Shown in pieces: positions 1 to 13,547 of a DNA stretch of 64,000 nt. The notes beneath the pieces are model-generated. The model ran no database searches, was not told the origin of the DNA, and worked only from the letters and a program-made list of their open reading frames with translations. Position numbers and translations under genes: made by a program. The stretch is taken from positions 41,161,279 to 41,225,278 of the forward strand of contig CM043970.1 in assembly GCA_014529385.2 (NCBI GenBank), in the 5' to 3' direction. Each line of letters starts with the position of its first letter. Within the stretch, counting starts at the first letter, position 1. The stretch is from Adiantum capillus-veneris. Lineage: Eukaryota > Streptophyta > Polypodiopsida > Polypodiales > Pteridaceae.

Positions 1-1755
1 ATTGATCTATTGCGGATAATATGCATAACATACCTGAGAGAGAGCCTAGAATTAAGGCAGTATAAGTGGCCAAGGTCACACAAAAATTCAACACTGATGG
101 ACATAGAAAGAATATTGAGGTATCCAGAAGAGCACAATGAGCTACCTAAGTGTAAGGCCTTGAGCTTGACCCTGAGTGGGAAGGTTGGAGATTGGTATAG
201 AACCTTAGGGGTTGAAGAGCACACATAGTACCCTACTCTTAGGATATTTTTCTTGAAGAGTAGATACGAAAGGATGTACTTTGGAGTGTAGCATCTCAAC
301 TCCAAAAAGCTAAAAGGGAGGAAGGGGAGTCAGTGAGGGATTTTATTGGTCGTTTTAAGCATTTGAATTCTTACTGTACCAGTTGAGTGTCCTATTAGAA
401 TGCAAAGGAATGTTGCACTAGTGCAAACAAGTCAAGGGAGCACATCGACAATGTTTTTCATCACTTGTAATCAGTGTGGCATAGATCATTTGATTGACCA
501 ATGTCTTTATAATCCAAATGCACCAATTATTACACCATTGAACTTGATTGAGATTACAAATTATGGTCCTTGGACACAAGGTAAGGCATACCTTCATCGT
601 TATGGATTTCTCCAAGCATCCTTTGTCATTTGAGATGATCTTAGGGTGTTCTTTTATGAGGGAAGAAAAAATGGTGCATGAATGGTTTAGAAACCACGTC
701 TACTTACAGTTCCAAGACTCCGTCATTCAAGTTGATATTGTAAGCGATCGAGTGTATCCTTTAGGGAACATGTTTATAATTGACAATCGATCAAACACCA
801 CAATTTATTCAACTCCATTGAATTATTATTACACATGTAAGAAGGACACAGATATTGGAGAAGACTCTTCTTATATGGATGTCCTACCTTGAATGCATGA
901 GTTGGAAAACGTTGATTGGGTGTATACACCTTGTAGTAACCATAGACACTTGGGGCAATAGAGGAACAACATGGGTAACACTTGAGGGGGACAAAATACT
1001 GCAGGTTATTCCAATGAATATGGTAAGTGCAATAAAATAAAAGAGATCCATCGCATAATGGCTCAAGTATGTGGGGACATGTGATGCTCATCGAAAGTTG
1101 GTAGACAATTGGGGTGAATATCTCTAGAGTGTCACGTGGTGCAGTCCGCAACCCCTTGACCTTGCACAATTAGAGATTACAAAGAAGTAAAAAATGAGTC
1201 GTACAGTAAGATGACATTAAAATCGAGAGTTAGCTCAACAACAAAAGGAAGCTAAAATTCAGTCAAAGACCTTAGCACAAGAAGAGCTCGTAGACTTACA
1301 TCCTGGCCTGAACATTTTAAATCTTATACCACAAGGGAGCAAAAAATTGTGTATACCAAAGCCCAATGAAGGCCTACCAGTGGAAGTAGTGGAGTCTACG
1401 ATGGTTCAACATTAGTTAAGGAGATAGAATTAGTAGAACCATGTGAGGAGTCTAAACCAAATTTTATTGCTCAATACCTTATTGAAACTAAAGAGGCTAT
1501 ACTTAAAGAGCTTCTTAAATAATTCAAGGATATATTTGCTTAGACATATCACGATATGAAGGGAGTTCCACCTTCCGTGGTGCTATATACAATTCCCATG
1601 ATTAGCATTGCTAGAGATTGTGAGTGACAATGGTACCCCATTTTATAAATAAAGTGATAAAAGAACTCACATCAGATTTCATGATATCCCACCATAAGTC
1701 TACACCATTTTATCCACAATCAAATGGCCAAGCTAAGAGAACCAACAAGACGCGG
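1..1755 (+). mobile_element. Degenerate Ty3/gypsy retrotransposon remnant (gag, protease, start of RT, integrase)
   Basis: Pieces of a Ty3/gypsy polyprotein appear in the expected order but in shifting frames. A gag-like segment at 10-370 reads '..LTLSGKVGDWYRTL' and then '..ESVRDFIGRFKHLNSYC', the usual gag pattern. A degenerate zinc knuckle (CNQCGIDHLIDQC, one residue short) lies near 463-501. A protease-like end 'FEMILGCSFMREE' lies near 620-670. 'YHDMKGVPPSVV' at about 1548-1590 is the segment just before reverse transcriptase. At 1615-1755 the integrase core appears (SDNGTPF, then KSTPFYPQSNGQAKR). RT and RNase H are missing between 1600 and 1615, so there is a large internal deletion. 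Many stops and frameshifts show that it is dead. No LTRs were recognised. Confidence 0.7.
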
Positions 1756-3120
1756 TAGAAGGTAGCATTGAGCATCTTACTAGCCTCTAGCGAGAGCATT
1801 CCGGCTCTCCTCCGGCATAGCTTTGCCATTGACTTTCCTCCCACGACCTTATCCTGAGCGGTTTTGCTCCGACGGACCTTTCCCCCGGCATCCTCAACTT
1901 CTTGACTTCAATTTAGCAAGAGACAGAGAAGAGAGTGGCATCGGCTCTCCTCTAGCCCCCATCCGAAGTGGCTCATCTCTATAGTGTCTCCTCGACAAAA
2001 CCTTCTAGCTTCGATTTGGCATTTTTTCTTTGATGATTCCCTACTGCCCAGCTTTGGCCACATGCATTGACAAGACGGACCATTTTGGAGTGGATTTTCC
2101 TTGAGTGAGCTTGGCTCTTTTATGACCACTGGTGGCTCGTTGTACTTTGTGTCTGGTTTCCTTGAGCGAGCTTGGCTTTTGGACGAAATTTATGACCACA
2201 TGGGGTTTGTTGTACTTTGTGTCCGGCTTTCGGTCAATGAGTTTCCCGACCGCCGAGGTAGTGTGCCAGTTTCTAGGCGGTGTGCTCACATGTTGTGAAT
2301 TCTTTTGAGTGCAGACTATGCGGTAATAGGAGTGCTCATTATGATTTTGTGGGTCATTCTAGAGAGTTTTTAGAGCTATGTATGCATATGTAGATACAGC
2401 TTGCTGGTAGCAGGTCATAGGCTTACAATGTTTTTGGATAGATATAGGTCCATAGGGCGGCCACTCTTTCATGAGTGAGTTAGTTTGCCAGGCTTTTGAC
2501 AGTGCATGTATACCATTTGTGAATCTATTCACCGAGACAATGAGTATCTGTTCATGCTTTATGTGGTTTTCGTGAGATTTTTGGATTTTTACTCAGTTTT
2601 TAGGGAAAACTCTACCAATTTTTTTCTTGATTCTTGCCATGTTTTATGCGCATCTGTAGTTTTACTCTTTGATGGTTGTGGTCGAGTTTGACTTCCACTT
2701 TGACAAGTTTTATTTGCTTGGACACAATTTAATGTTCTTGCATCCACTCTCGCAGGAGTGAGAGATACACATGCTTGTGTGGCTATAATATAGGTAGTCA
2801 CAGGCTTTACATGTTTTTTGTGAATCTTTGTTTTGAACATGTTTGCTCACTACTTACGTATATGGTTTGTGCTTTACGCTAAGTTGAGCTATTTATCCTA
2901 GATTGTGTGCATGTAGATAGTAGATTACTAAGTTGTTTAATGCATATGCGAGCATCGATCTTGATGCGATTGTGTGCCTGTAGATAGAAAAATGTTAAGT
3001 TGTTTAATGCACATGCAAGCATCGATCTTGATGCAATTGATTATGGTTTTCATGATTGTGTAGTGGTCGAGCGATCTCCCACTGTGAAATTCACTTATGG
3101 TAGCAGACATGTGTGATAGT
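1756..3120. other. No gene recognised; decayed repeat DNA
   Basis: No coherent reading frame or family motif was seen on either strand. The stretch contains a short tandem duplication (2099-2230, listed separately). A similar phrase occurs twice about 60 bp apart near 2940-3040 ('agcatcgatcttgatgc'). It probably includes the 5' leader of the Copia fragment that follows. Confidence 0.4.
2099..2230. repeat. Two-copy imperfect tandem repeat, about 61 and 71 bp
   Basis: The first copy (2099-2159) and second copy (2160-2230) both start CCTTGAGYGAGCTTGGCT and both contain 'ttgtactttgtgtc'. The second has about 10 extra bases in the middle. It is a simple local duplication with no evident coding role. 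Confidence 0.75.
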
Positions 3121-4486
3121 TCAGAGTCAATAGTGATGAATCGTGAGAGACAGAGGTCTCATAGTTGCCGATATATGCAATGTTGGCATTGTGATCACAC
3201 AAGGCACATTAAGCACCGTTGTTTTAGACGTATGAGGGGATAGCGAAGATCTATGCGAGATGGAGATGAGGTTTTGACACATGCTAGAGTGGTGGCTTCA
3301 TATGCCAATGAAGATGATGTCAAGTTTGTCTTTAGCGATTCTCCTGCTTACATGTCTTCTAGAGGTGACACTTCTCTTTGTTGGTTGCTAGATGAGGATG
3401 TAGTTTTCCACATCACACCACAATGTGTGTGGTTTAGCACTGTCTCTAGTGGGAGCTTTGGTTGTCTATACTTGATCGATGGTTCAATGTTTGACATTGT
3501 AGGTGCAGGAGATGTTTTCTTATCCTTTCCCAGTGGTGTATCCTATATGCTACGACATGTGTGCTATGTTCCTTAGCTGAGACAACGCTTGATCTCATTG
3601 AGACAGTTAGCATATTGTGGGTGTTAGACCGTGCTTAGACATCAGTCTTTCTAGATGCATTATGGATCATTAGTGATTACCAAGGGAGTCCCTAGTGGCT
3701 TGGTATATCCTATGCATGTATATGAGGTACAAGATGGCACAATCTTTGTTTTGTTGTTGGCATGCATTGAGCGAGAGACGAGACGTGTCTCCTTCACAGA
3801 TGAGCTTCACCATGCTCAAAAGACAGGGCATATAACTATGCAAGATGTGCGGGTAGACTCTATAGAGACAGAGGTAGATCGACATTGCTCTGGTGAGACA
3901 CATTAGGTGTCATCGGAGTAGACGTAGAGCGGGTCTGCTACTTGGAGACACAGGAAGAGATGATGGCCATGGAGTTCTTTGATATGCTCATGCTAGAGGT
4001 TGATGAGTTGATGCAAGGATGCATAGTTCCGTCTATGGGTGAGAGGGACATAGCCATCCTAGTGTCGACGGTGACAAATCCATACGTGATGAGTAGTCCT
4101 GATGATGTAGTGCATGCAAATAGCACAGGGGAGGCTAGTACAACTAGGTTTGCACATATTTCATCATTGCTTGGTGTCGCATGTACGACCTACTAGAGTT
4201 TAAGCCTAACCTTGTAGCTGTAGTATCAATTTTACGATGACTGACACTAGAATGATGCATAGTGGAGCTTTGCATACCATATAAAGTTTTTCATGGGATT
4301 TACAGAGGTAGACTCTACCATGGATACACATACTCGCCTATCACTAGCTTCAATATGACTGCATGTAGATCGACTAAGTGAGCCAATGGTTAGAGGTTGA
4401 GAGAGTCTCTCACATTTTTTCTTGTACATACTAGTAGTTTAGCTAGTAGCACTCACTTATCAGTGCACCATCTTTAAGTGGGAGTT
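3121..4486 (+). pseudogene. Copia gag-protease fragment with polypurine tract
   Basis: At 3181-3222 there is a perfect retroviral zinc knuckle, CWHCDHTRHIKHRC (CX2CX4HX4C). The frame 3253-3576 follows and reads like Copia protease: 'CWLLDEDVVFHITP' corresponds to the usual W-x-x-D-[ST]-G-A-[ST]-x-H-[IV]-T-P, with the active-site D-[ST]-G lost to D-E-D. Further on come '..GVSYMLRHVCYVP' and 'LISLRQL', matching the end of the protease and the start of the pre-integrase region. Integrase and RT are not recognisable. At 4476-4486 AAGTGGGAGTT resembles a polypurine tract directly before TGTTGGGG, a likely LTR start at 4487. Inactive. Confidence 0.65.
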
Positions 4487-5331
4487 TGTTGGGGTAAAGG
4501 CGTTGTTGTGCGCATTTTGAGAACCCTGTTTTTTGTAAATTTGTACATATAGACATGACACTCGGTATCAAAAAGGTTTATGGGGTTTATTTTTGTGAGC
4601 TTTTTAACTTCGTTTAGCAAGCACAGTACATGCATTGCAAGTCGCTAGTTTAGAGCCAGCTGTCGGGCTACTATAAGTGCCCGTGAGTGAGTATTTTGAA
4701 GGGAGACTTGTATATAAACAAATATCAGAAATTTGCAGGTTTTGGGTTGTTGTGGCTTCTTGATGCTTTTGGATGCAGTTTTTTGCCCTCGACTAGCCTT
4801 CCTACGTGTAGTTGGGCTGCTGTTCATGCCAATTTTGCACATAAAGGTACATAGAATTGAAATTTGTGGTCTTCAGAGCTTTTGTTGTAGAAAATGCAGA
4901 GAATTTTTGAAGCTTGAAGCATCCCTTTTGGAGTTGTGGTTTGGGAGATACATTCTATTACCCACAACGCACAGGATATGGTACCTTGCAGGCAGTTTGG
5001 TGTATGGTAGGTTGTGGAAGCTCTCTTGTTTGGAGATGTGTATACACTTCAGAAGTCTGTTTTTGAAGAGTTATTTGGTGAAGGTGGAAGCTCTTTCTCT
5101 CAAGGGCATTGGTGGGCGTGTGCTGTAAATCCATGCTAGGGTAAGTGCTTCCTAATTTTCATGGTGGTCTTTTGGGTAGACGTGTGCTGGTAAATTCCCA
5201 AGAGATCACTTGTCTTTGAGTTGTGGTTTTGTTGAGGTTCTTTTGATACCGTTTGTGGTGTTGATCTTGTGTCTTGAGCGCTATTGGGAGACGTTGCTAT
5301 AGAGGTGTCCCTTGCTCTTGTTTTCCCAATA
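4487..5331 (+). other. Possible LTR start and unassigned sequence
   Basis: The stretch opens with TGTTGGGGTAAAGGCG right after a polypurine tract, as a 3' LTR would. At about 4560-4575 'ctcggtatcaaaa' resembles a decayed iMet-tRNA primer site, which would make the LTR very short (about 75 bp). The plus-strand frame 4733-5128 (131 codons) shows no family motif, and I do not count it as a gene. Confidence 0.3.
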
Positions 5332-5532
5332 GCGTTACACCTCTGCCTGTGATCGGGTGACCAATCGCCCGCCCACTATACATCCATTCCTTATTCTTCT
5401 TATACCTAAAAGAATAAGTAGCTCCTTACTCTAGAAATTGCTTCACCCACACATTGCTTCTCTTGCTTCTCCCCTTCCCTGCATGCACACAACGCACTGT
5501 GCACACACATATCCGCACTATGTGCACTTTCA
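5332..5532 (+). repeat. LTR-like sequence, plus orientation
   Basis: It matches the reverse complement of 7160-7384 over most of its length: 'catccattccttatt', 'cttatacctaaaagaataa', 'tgcttctctt', 'ctccccttccc', and the end 'tgcactttca'. The start is degenerate. The opposite-strand copy is flanked by a primer binding site, so both are probably LTR copies of one Copia family. Confidence 0.5.
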
Positions 5533-6166
5533 GATAATGCTGAGGAACCAGATCATGACAAAGATAATGGATATGGGATGACTGATCTGAGGGATCATCA
5601 TGGTGATCAACCTCCAAGGTTAGCCACAAGTGGATAGCAGACATGCAACACAGAGGGGGTTAAGGGGAGTGGTAGTCAGTTTGCCAATCAGAGCCAACAA
5701 CAGGCTGATCAGAACCAATCTTGTCAGTGTCACCAGCAAATGTGAGAAGGGAAAACTAGGCAGCAACAATCTGGGGCTGCTACTAGGGTTAAAAAGGGCA
5801 AGACAGTACTAGTTGACCTAGAATTGAACACATACCTTAACTACTCCACTGAGTTCTCATGTCTAAATAAGAAGTTAAGGAGATTCAAGATTTTCTTCAT
5901 GATGACAACGCATACTCAAATTTGGAGAGATTTCATATATTGGTGCAACCAAAGACGGTCAAAGCTAGAAGTGGACACATACATGGAGATGTATGTTTAC
6001 AAGTGCATGTCGGAGTGCTAGAGCAGGTAGGAAAGTCTCGGGCGAGGTAGTGGTGGTGTTCTACACTGTAGTGGAAGTTGATGCTGCTATCGGCTATTCT
6101 GATGGGTGGTGACATAGTAATTAACACTTGGTTGGGGCTTGATCCTGCGGGGGGCCTATAAGCCCT
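5533..6166. other. No gene recognised
   Basis: There are short open frames only (up to about 65 codons). The frame 5824-6021 contains 'RRFKIFFMM..WRDFIYW', which is not assignable to a family. The stretch may be the interior of the LTR element that begins at 5332. Confidence 0.35.
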
Positions 6167-7159
<993 letters not shown>

Positions 7160-7384
7160 TGAAAGTGCATGTAGTGTGGATGTGTGCGTGCATGCGTGTG
7201 TAGTGTGGTGCGTGTGTGCGGGGAAGGGGAGAACCAAGAGAAGCATTGTGTGGGTGGGGAAACCTCCAAAATGAAGAGCTCCTTATTCTTTTAGGTATAA
7301 GAATAATAAGGAATGGATGCACAGTGGGCAGGCGGTCGACTGCCTGGTCACGGCGGGCAAAGGCGTAACACCTTTACCCCAACA
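7160..7384 (-). repeat. 5' LTR of a minus-strand Copia-like element
   Basis: Read on the minus strand it starts TGTTGGGGTAAAGGTG and ends GCACTTTCA (225 bp, TG...CA). Two bases later comes TGGTATCAGAGTC, an iMet-tRNA primer site. It is homologous, in inverted orientation, to 5332-5532. Confidence 0.6.
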
Positions 7385-8699
7385 TCCTTCTCCTCATCAT
7401 CCACATTGTGAGTAAGATGTTCCAGTAGTGCCTGATTCACCAGGGCAATTTTAAATACCTCCGTTTTCTCTTCGAAATCTAACTTGATAGAATCGACCAA
7501 ACCCCCCTACAATTGATCAATATCTGGCTCTAAAATTGTATGAGCAAGGGCTACCAACACTATCCTTTTTGGAGCCTTGATTTATTCCAAAAATTTGTGT
7601 GTGCTCTGTTGTCTCTTTGATGTAGTCTCTGATGTTCCAACTTTTGACTGATCAACATTTCATTTTACTGATAATTACTAGGACCATTTGTCTAGTTGTT
7701 TGCTCTTGCTGGTTTTCCAAATCCTTTGTTTGATTTATTGTTGTTGCTACAATGCTGACTTTTGCCAATGCTGTGGTGGCATTAACATGTGGTCAGATGC
7801 ATGTTGTCTAGTATAGAAATTGCCACATGTACCAAGCTTTGAACAAGTTTTGGGCTTTCACTTTGGTAGTCTAGTCCTGACACTACTAAATAATATGCAG
7901 CTGATATTAATTTGCACATGAGAGTTCTTTGTCCACACCAACAACATACTAAAAAGTTTTTTAGACACATATGTAGGGTTTTTTTTAAAGACTAATTGCT
8001 TAAGTCACAAACTTGTAGGTTGGTATGTCCTCTAGGGCATATACTGGGACGCCCTGGCCCCCATCCTTTCTTTTCTTTTTGGTATGTCAATTTTCTTTTA
8101 GGAAAGCACTGACCTCATTGCATGAGCACGACTGAGGTTTCCAATCATATGATTAATGTAACACACGGGATAAGGCTATCGCAACCTTTTGTATCGATTT
8201 ACTCCAATATTAGAATTAAATGTGGCAATTACCTTTTGGATGATGGTAGCATTAAAAGCAATCCAGGTGGTCTCCACCACCATTTCTAGGTCTCAAATCT
8301 TCAATAAGCTCTTTCTTTTGCTAAAATACGTACTTTCCAATGTTCTAATGGGGTACTGCTCAACAAGTTGAGGTAGCTCTTCAATCTTTGTAATATGCTT
8401 ATTAATAGTAGCATGCATGATGTGTGACAGTGGTTGTCCCTTCTTTCCCATGGTGGAGTCCTATGATAAGCTCTATATTGAGAAAGAGATTTATGAAGGC
8501 AAAGCAAACCACAAGTATGTGGGTGTGTCATGATGTGCCATGGTGAGTGGTCGCTGGAGATTCCTCTGATATAGAGTAATACAACTTGATCTTGGCCCCA
8601 TTGTAGATCCCCAACAATAGTAATCCTGATAGATCTTTAAGTTTGACTATGCCATTAGAGAACACCCAATCTATCTCATATGGTATTGACCATGCTATT
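7385..8699. other. No gene recognised
   Basis: Frames are short and lack family motifs. The position is downstream of a minus-strand Ty3 integrase (8700-10480), so part of it may be that element's decayed 3' end. A polypyrimidine patch lies at 8060-8080. Confidence 0.35.
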
Positions 8700-10480
8700 T
8701 TTAGATTAGATTCCCCTTCTTGAATTCCCTAACCTTCAGCTTATTGTCATGTCAAAATTTCCTTCTTTGTTGGACGACTTCTTATTCCATCATTGCTCGC
8801 TATCTTATCTCATCCAACTTTAGCAGCTCATCTAGCTTGTATTTTAGATGTGAGTTAAAATCCATATCGTGTTTGATGTCCATACTTAGGCTACGAATTG
8901 AAAACTCCATTAGTGCTACTGCCTCTATGCCGTACACCATCCGAAATGGAGTCATACTAGTTGTGACTTTGTGAGTTGTTCGATGCACCCACATCATTTT
9001 GAAGCGTTTCATTCCAGTGATGGGTCTCCTTCTAGAAAATCTTAGTTAAAATGGTCTTGATTTTTTGTTGACTACTTTTAACCTGTCTATTGCATTTGGG
9101 ATAGTAAGGTGTAGATTTTTTATGCTTGATACAAAATATTTCAACCAGGATCTAAATTGTCTCATTAATAAAGTGGGTTCCTTGGTCTAAAACTATCTTG
9201 ATTAGACATCAAACCTACAAATGATGGGTTCATACAAGAACCATGCTCTTGAATTTGCAATGTTGTTTGGTAATGCGCTGGTCTCTGCCCACTTGCTGAC
9301 ATAACATGTGGCCATGACAATATATTTGTTCTTCCTTGGGGTGACTTTCTTGAATGGACCCATGAAGTCCAAACCCCACTTCATGAATACCCCCAATGGT
9401 TGTAAGGTGGTCAAAGGTGTCATCACTGCTACTTTAGGCCTATCCATTCTTTCGCAAATATCACATCTTGTAGCAAGCCCTAACTTCATCCATGATACTT
9501 TGCCACCAGAACCCTGCCTACAAAATTTTCTTGTAAGTGAGCACTCCCATTGTGAGATTCTATAATAATATGCATCCTTCCTTGCATAGGCATGCAACAT
9601 CTAAGCATCCCATCAATTCCCTGTCTCTACAATGCTCCTCCTATGATGGTGAACTGTAGACTCTAAAAAATAAGTGCCTTCTTACTAGATTGGGACCAAT
9701 CCTCTGGAAATCCCTCCAAATTGGAGGAAGTCATATACATCCGCCTTTGTATGGTTCTGGCCTTAGAGCACTCTAGTTGCTCTGGAATCTTCTTAGCCAA
9801 ATCCTTCGTGATCTTGGCTGCCAAAGTTCTCTGCTCTTGACTCATCAGCTTCCTTAGCCTTGCTCTTAGCTTGCCATGTAGCCTGCTACTTTTCCCTTCT
9901 CTAAGTCTCTTTAGATGGCTTTGTTTCCTATACAAGCTCATCTCCTAAATCCTCAATTACCACCCCAATGCTTTTGGTAATTACTCTCACTAAAATTGGT
10001 TCAATTGTTTTTGCTTCAGATCCTTTGAGCTTCACACTATCTGGACACTAGGCTAAAAAAATTTATACCTTTTGCAAGTGTAGTAGTTGAAATTCCTCCT
10101 TTCAAAGTCAACTCTACCTCACCCCTGCCATTGGTGCCTTGGTATCGCCCTCTTATAGAACCATTACCGATGTTGGCCTCCTTATCTTTAGTACCAGACA
10201 TTACATCTGAATTTGGAACCTCTGAGTTTGTTAGTGCAATCATTGACACATCCTTTCCCTTCTTAAAATGATGCATCCTAATTTTACAGTTATTCCTGTA
10301 TGGCCACAATAAGTACATTGGCAGCACTCATCAGACCTGTGATCTTCTAATTTGCATTTCAAACACCAACTCTCTATGTTGGCAACAATTGAAGGTCTGA
10401 TCTTGGAGATTTCTACAATTTGTTTAGACATCGCCTCAATCTTCTTCATCCATGATCCTTTCTTCTTGGTTTTGACATGA
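8700..10480 (-). mobile_element. Ty3/gypsy remnant, minus strand (gag zinc knuckles and integrase)
   Basis: Reading from right to left, 10449-10240 holds a zinc knuckle CLKCKLEDHRSDEC (CX2CX4HX4C) followed by 'QCTYCGHTG', a second partial knuckle, so this is gag. At 9600-9202 integrase appears: 'CDICERM' (end of the HHCC finger), 'WGLDFMGPF' and 'YIVMATCYVSKWAE', the first catalytic D region. At about 9190-9060 'DQGTHFINE' and 'KSTPYYPKCNRQVK' give the second D region and the following strand. At 9012-8800 'RTTHKVTTSMTPFRMVYGIEAV' is the typical gypsy integrase C-terminus. Protease and RT are absent between gag and integrase, so there is an internal deletion. Frames are broken throughout. Confidence 0.8.
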
Positions 10481-12404
10481 TCATCTGACTCACTATTAGA
10501 AAAACTGGAGATGGAGCTGAGGACTCCAACTCCTCAGTCAATGTCTCATTATAACTTGAGTCTCTCCAGCCCTTGTGACTCTTCTTTCTTGGCCTATGGC
10601 TCTAGTTTCAATGCTCCAACGGAAGTTATTGATGCCATAACCACCAATGCTTGAAACCGATGCCCAGCCGCCAATGCAAAGCCGAGAAGAAAACTGCCGA
10701 AATCCATAGCCATGCTGCCACCGAAGGATGTAAGGTCGATGTTGGAGAAATAACTCATCGTCGCTTGCACACGCATGTGTGTGCATGCACGTGCACGTGG
10801 AGAGCACACACACCCTGCCCCTTCCCTCTGCGGCCAAGAGGATTCACAAGGTTTATCTCTTGCTCTTGCTTTCATGCCAATTACGAGTTGCCAAATATTT
10901 GCAATCCCCGAAGTTGGTTCTTCACTCTCTACCAAGTGTGTGTGTGTGTGTGTATTTTGGAATTATTTGACAGCTTCTAGAGTAGCACTATCTCTTCAGA
11001 AGAGGATGTGGGCAGTAAGGGTAGCTGGAGTACTAATGAAAGCAGGATTAAGCCCACATAAATTTTTGAGAAAATTGGCAAGTTCGCAGCACCAGAAGAA
11101 GAGAAATGACCAAGATCTTGATTATATTGTTGAGCTAATACGGGTAGTTGGGAGATGTATTGTGAGATCATATCTACACCATCCTCAGGATCTTTGTCAG
11201 AGTAGCCAAAATATTGACTTAATCATTGAAGGACAACATGTGTAAGATAGACACTCACCACCATTTTTTATTAATATGTGCCATCCTATGTGAACATCAC
11301 AAGCGGAGTCAGGAAAAAGCACCTCAATGTGCCATCACACTTGTTTGAACCCGGCCTAAGCTTTCTCACTTTCAAATTTAAAATTTAAAGGTAATCTCAA
11401 GATTTGTAGGTGGGATTAGACCTAGGTTTTTTTTGGCACTACTTCAGTGTGATGCAAAATTCATCTATCATAGTGGATACTTTAATTCATACTAATTTCC
11501 ACTAATTCATACTCTATACTTACTTACTCATTCACTAATGCAAACCCATCTTGCCTCTACCCTACCTACTTGCCTACTCATATGCACTTTCTAGTTCTCT
11601 CTTTGGCTGATCAAAAGCGACTTTGAGTTTAGGCTACGGATTGGCTAAATCAACCCAAACAAAGATAGATAAGTGGGATCATCTTTTGCATTCTCAAATG
11701 TGGAGTGAATGTGGCAACCACAATGGTGGCGACGTTTACGGCCAAAAGATAAGTCCATGGGTTCATATTGTGGCCACCATTGTCAATGGCAACAAATATT
11801 TTGACCAATCTTTAGACACATGAGAAACAATTTGAATTTTATGCTCCTTCTTAAGCTCAACTAAACATTGCTATTGCTGTAGGGGTCGAAGGGCTTTTTT
11901 TGTCATCCATTTGAGGAAAATCCCATTAGAATGCGCAGCTGATTTGCCATTGGTTGTAGGCCTGTCACCTTGTGCTCAAACCCTCATCTCTGTGTTTTGC
12001 ATTGAAAAAAGCATTCGATAGTGTGTGTCTTTGTGGTGGTGGTTGGGGGGGCTTGCACAAGAGATTGTGGGTTTGGAAAGAGACGACTTCTATTTTACCC
12101 AATCATTATGCGCCATCATGCAACTTGTACACATCATGCACCTTCCTTCCTCCTTAATGTCAGGTTGTTTGAACCCAACCCTACAAATTTTGGAAAAATT
12201 TAGTGTATTTTAACCTTCAAATTTAGTCTATTTACCTCTATAGTCTCTCTCTGCCTTCCTCTTTATCTCAATCTCTCTCTATCCTATCTTCTTGTTGCCC
12301 TAGCTTATAACGGGCTTCTTGCACTGCTTGCACTCAATACCTTGCACCTTGTGCAATACACCAGCATCTCTCGCTCAAGATGTCACTCATCATCTCTCTT
12401 GTGC
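10481..12404. other. No gene recognised
   Basis: Frames of up to 156 codons occur (for example 10775-11245 plus), but none shows a family motif or consistent coding character, and both strands are open in parts. It includes a (TG)9 at about 10936-10953 and an alternating purine-pyrimidine patch at 10770-10800 that could form left-handed DNA. The minus-strand end near 10480-10500 belongs to the gag of the neighbouring Ty3 remnant. Confidence 0.35.
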
Positions 12405-12770
12405 TCTCACATTGAGGATCTTCCTGGCCAAGAGGAAAATGGAAAGGGCCTGCAAGAGGTGGAGGGAGGCAGCGTAGGCTTTGGCAATGCCAAACCAAGG
12501 GATGAGGGTGGTGGCGTAGGAGAGCCAGAAGGCGATGTATCTGGTGAAAGCAGCCAACATCTCTTGCTTAACATTAACATTAGGGCCTCATCTCCGGTAG
12601 TAGAGGTTAATCAAATCATGGGTCTTGTTCTCTAGCTGAAAACTCCAGCACTTGACTTCGTCTACAACCTTAGGTTGGCCATTCAATTTGTATTTCTGTT
12701 GCATTTGAGACTTTAACTCCACTCCATTGATAAATGCCCACTCATTTAAAGCACCATATCTTTGTTTGTA
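12405..12770 (-). pseudogene. Unidentified 120-codon frame with a hydrophobic half, one stop
   Basis: On the minus strand one frame runs from about 12770 to 12405 with a single TGA near 12590. The first half is polar ('YGALNEWAFINGVELKSQ', 'KYKLNGQPKVVDEV'). The second half is rich in aromatic and aliphatic residues ('YIAFWLSYATTLIPWFGIAK', 'LHLLQALSIFLL'), compatible with membrane helices. I do not recognise the family; the hydrophobic part loosely recalls acetate-transporter-like membrane proteins, but this is weak. The one stop reads 'YYRR*GPNV'. It could be a captured gene piece or part of an unknown element. Confidence 0.3.
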
Positions 12771-13547
12771 GTGTTAGTTTTCTCCTTAAAAATCATGGTT
12801 GCAATTCCATTTCTTATCAATTTTCAAGGCTTAAAAAGTAGGCATTTAGTTTAAATTCTAGTGAAAACCCTAGAGATTGACATACATTCCGGTAAACACC
12901 CTAGAATGTGTAATATTCAAACTCATCCACATGATCCACACTAATATTTCAAAACAAAAATGAATTCATTCTCTAAATATCAAGCAAACAGTGATACTAA
13001 AATGCATTGGTCAACTGTAGCTTGTGGTGGTTATTTGGCCGTAGTCATGGAGTAAATCCATAAGAGAATCTTGGAGTGCAATAAGTCAACCCTTTTGAGA
13101 GTATGCAATGCCAAAGAGTACCTCCTCTGCAAAGGGAATTTGTAGATGTTCTTTATGGGTTTTAAGTGTATGTCCTTCATGAGTAGGATACTTTAGGACC
13201 AATCTAGCAAGTAGTTGTTGCCCTACTTTGTATTGCTTTCAAGTTGTGGTTGTCATCCTACTTTGCATTGCCTTCAGGCCGTCATGTGACATTACATGCT
13301 TCTTGTAAGGGGAGAGTTGGAACTACTCCATTCCATTATTACATACCTCTTTTGGTCTTTAACATTGGCAAAAATCTTGCCTATCATATCTTGCATTGCC
13401 TCTTTGCTACTCCTACCTTGGGTTCCATTTTTACTATATCCACTCTTGCTCTCTTTTTTTCTCCTAGAGTTTAGATATGAACTATGATCGAGGACAAAGA
13501 GCCACATCTATCTCTTGGAACCTTTCCTTTTAATCCCTTAGATTCTT
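12771..13547. other. No gene recognised
   Basis: AT-rich sequence with overlapping short frames on both strands around 13244-13507 and no family motif. It leads into the tandem duplication at 13548. Confidence 0.35.

Noticed and set aside
12405-12770. GPR1/FUN34/YaaH-type acetate transporter fragment
   Set aside because: Only one hydrophobic segment is reminiscent. The preceding in-frame sequence does not match that family, so no name is given.
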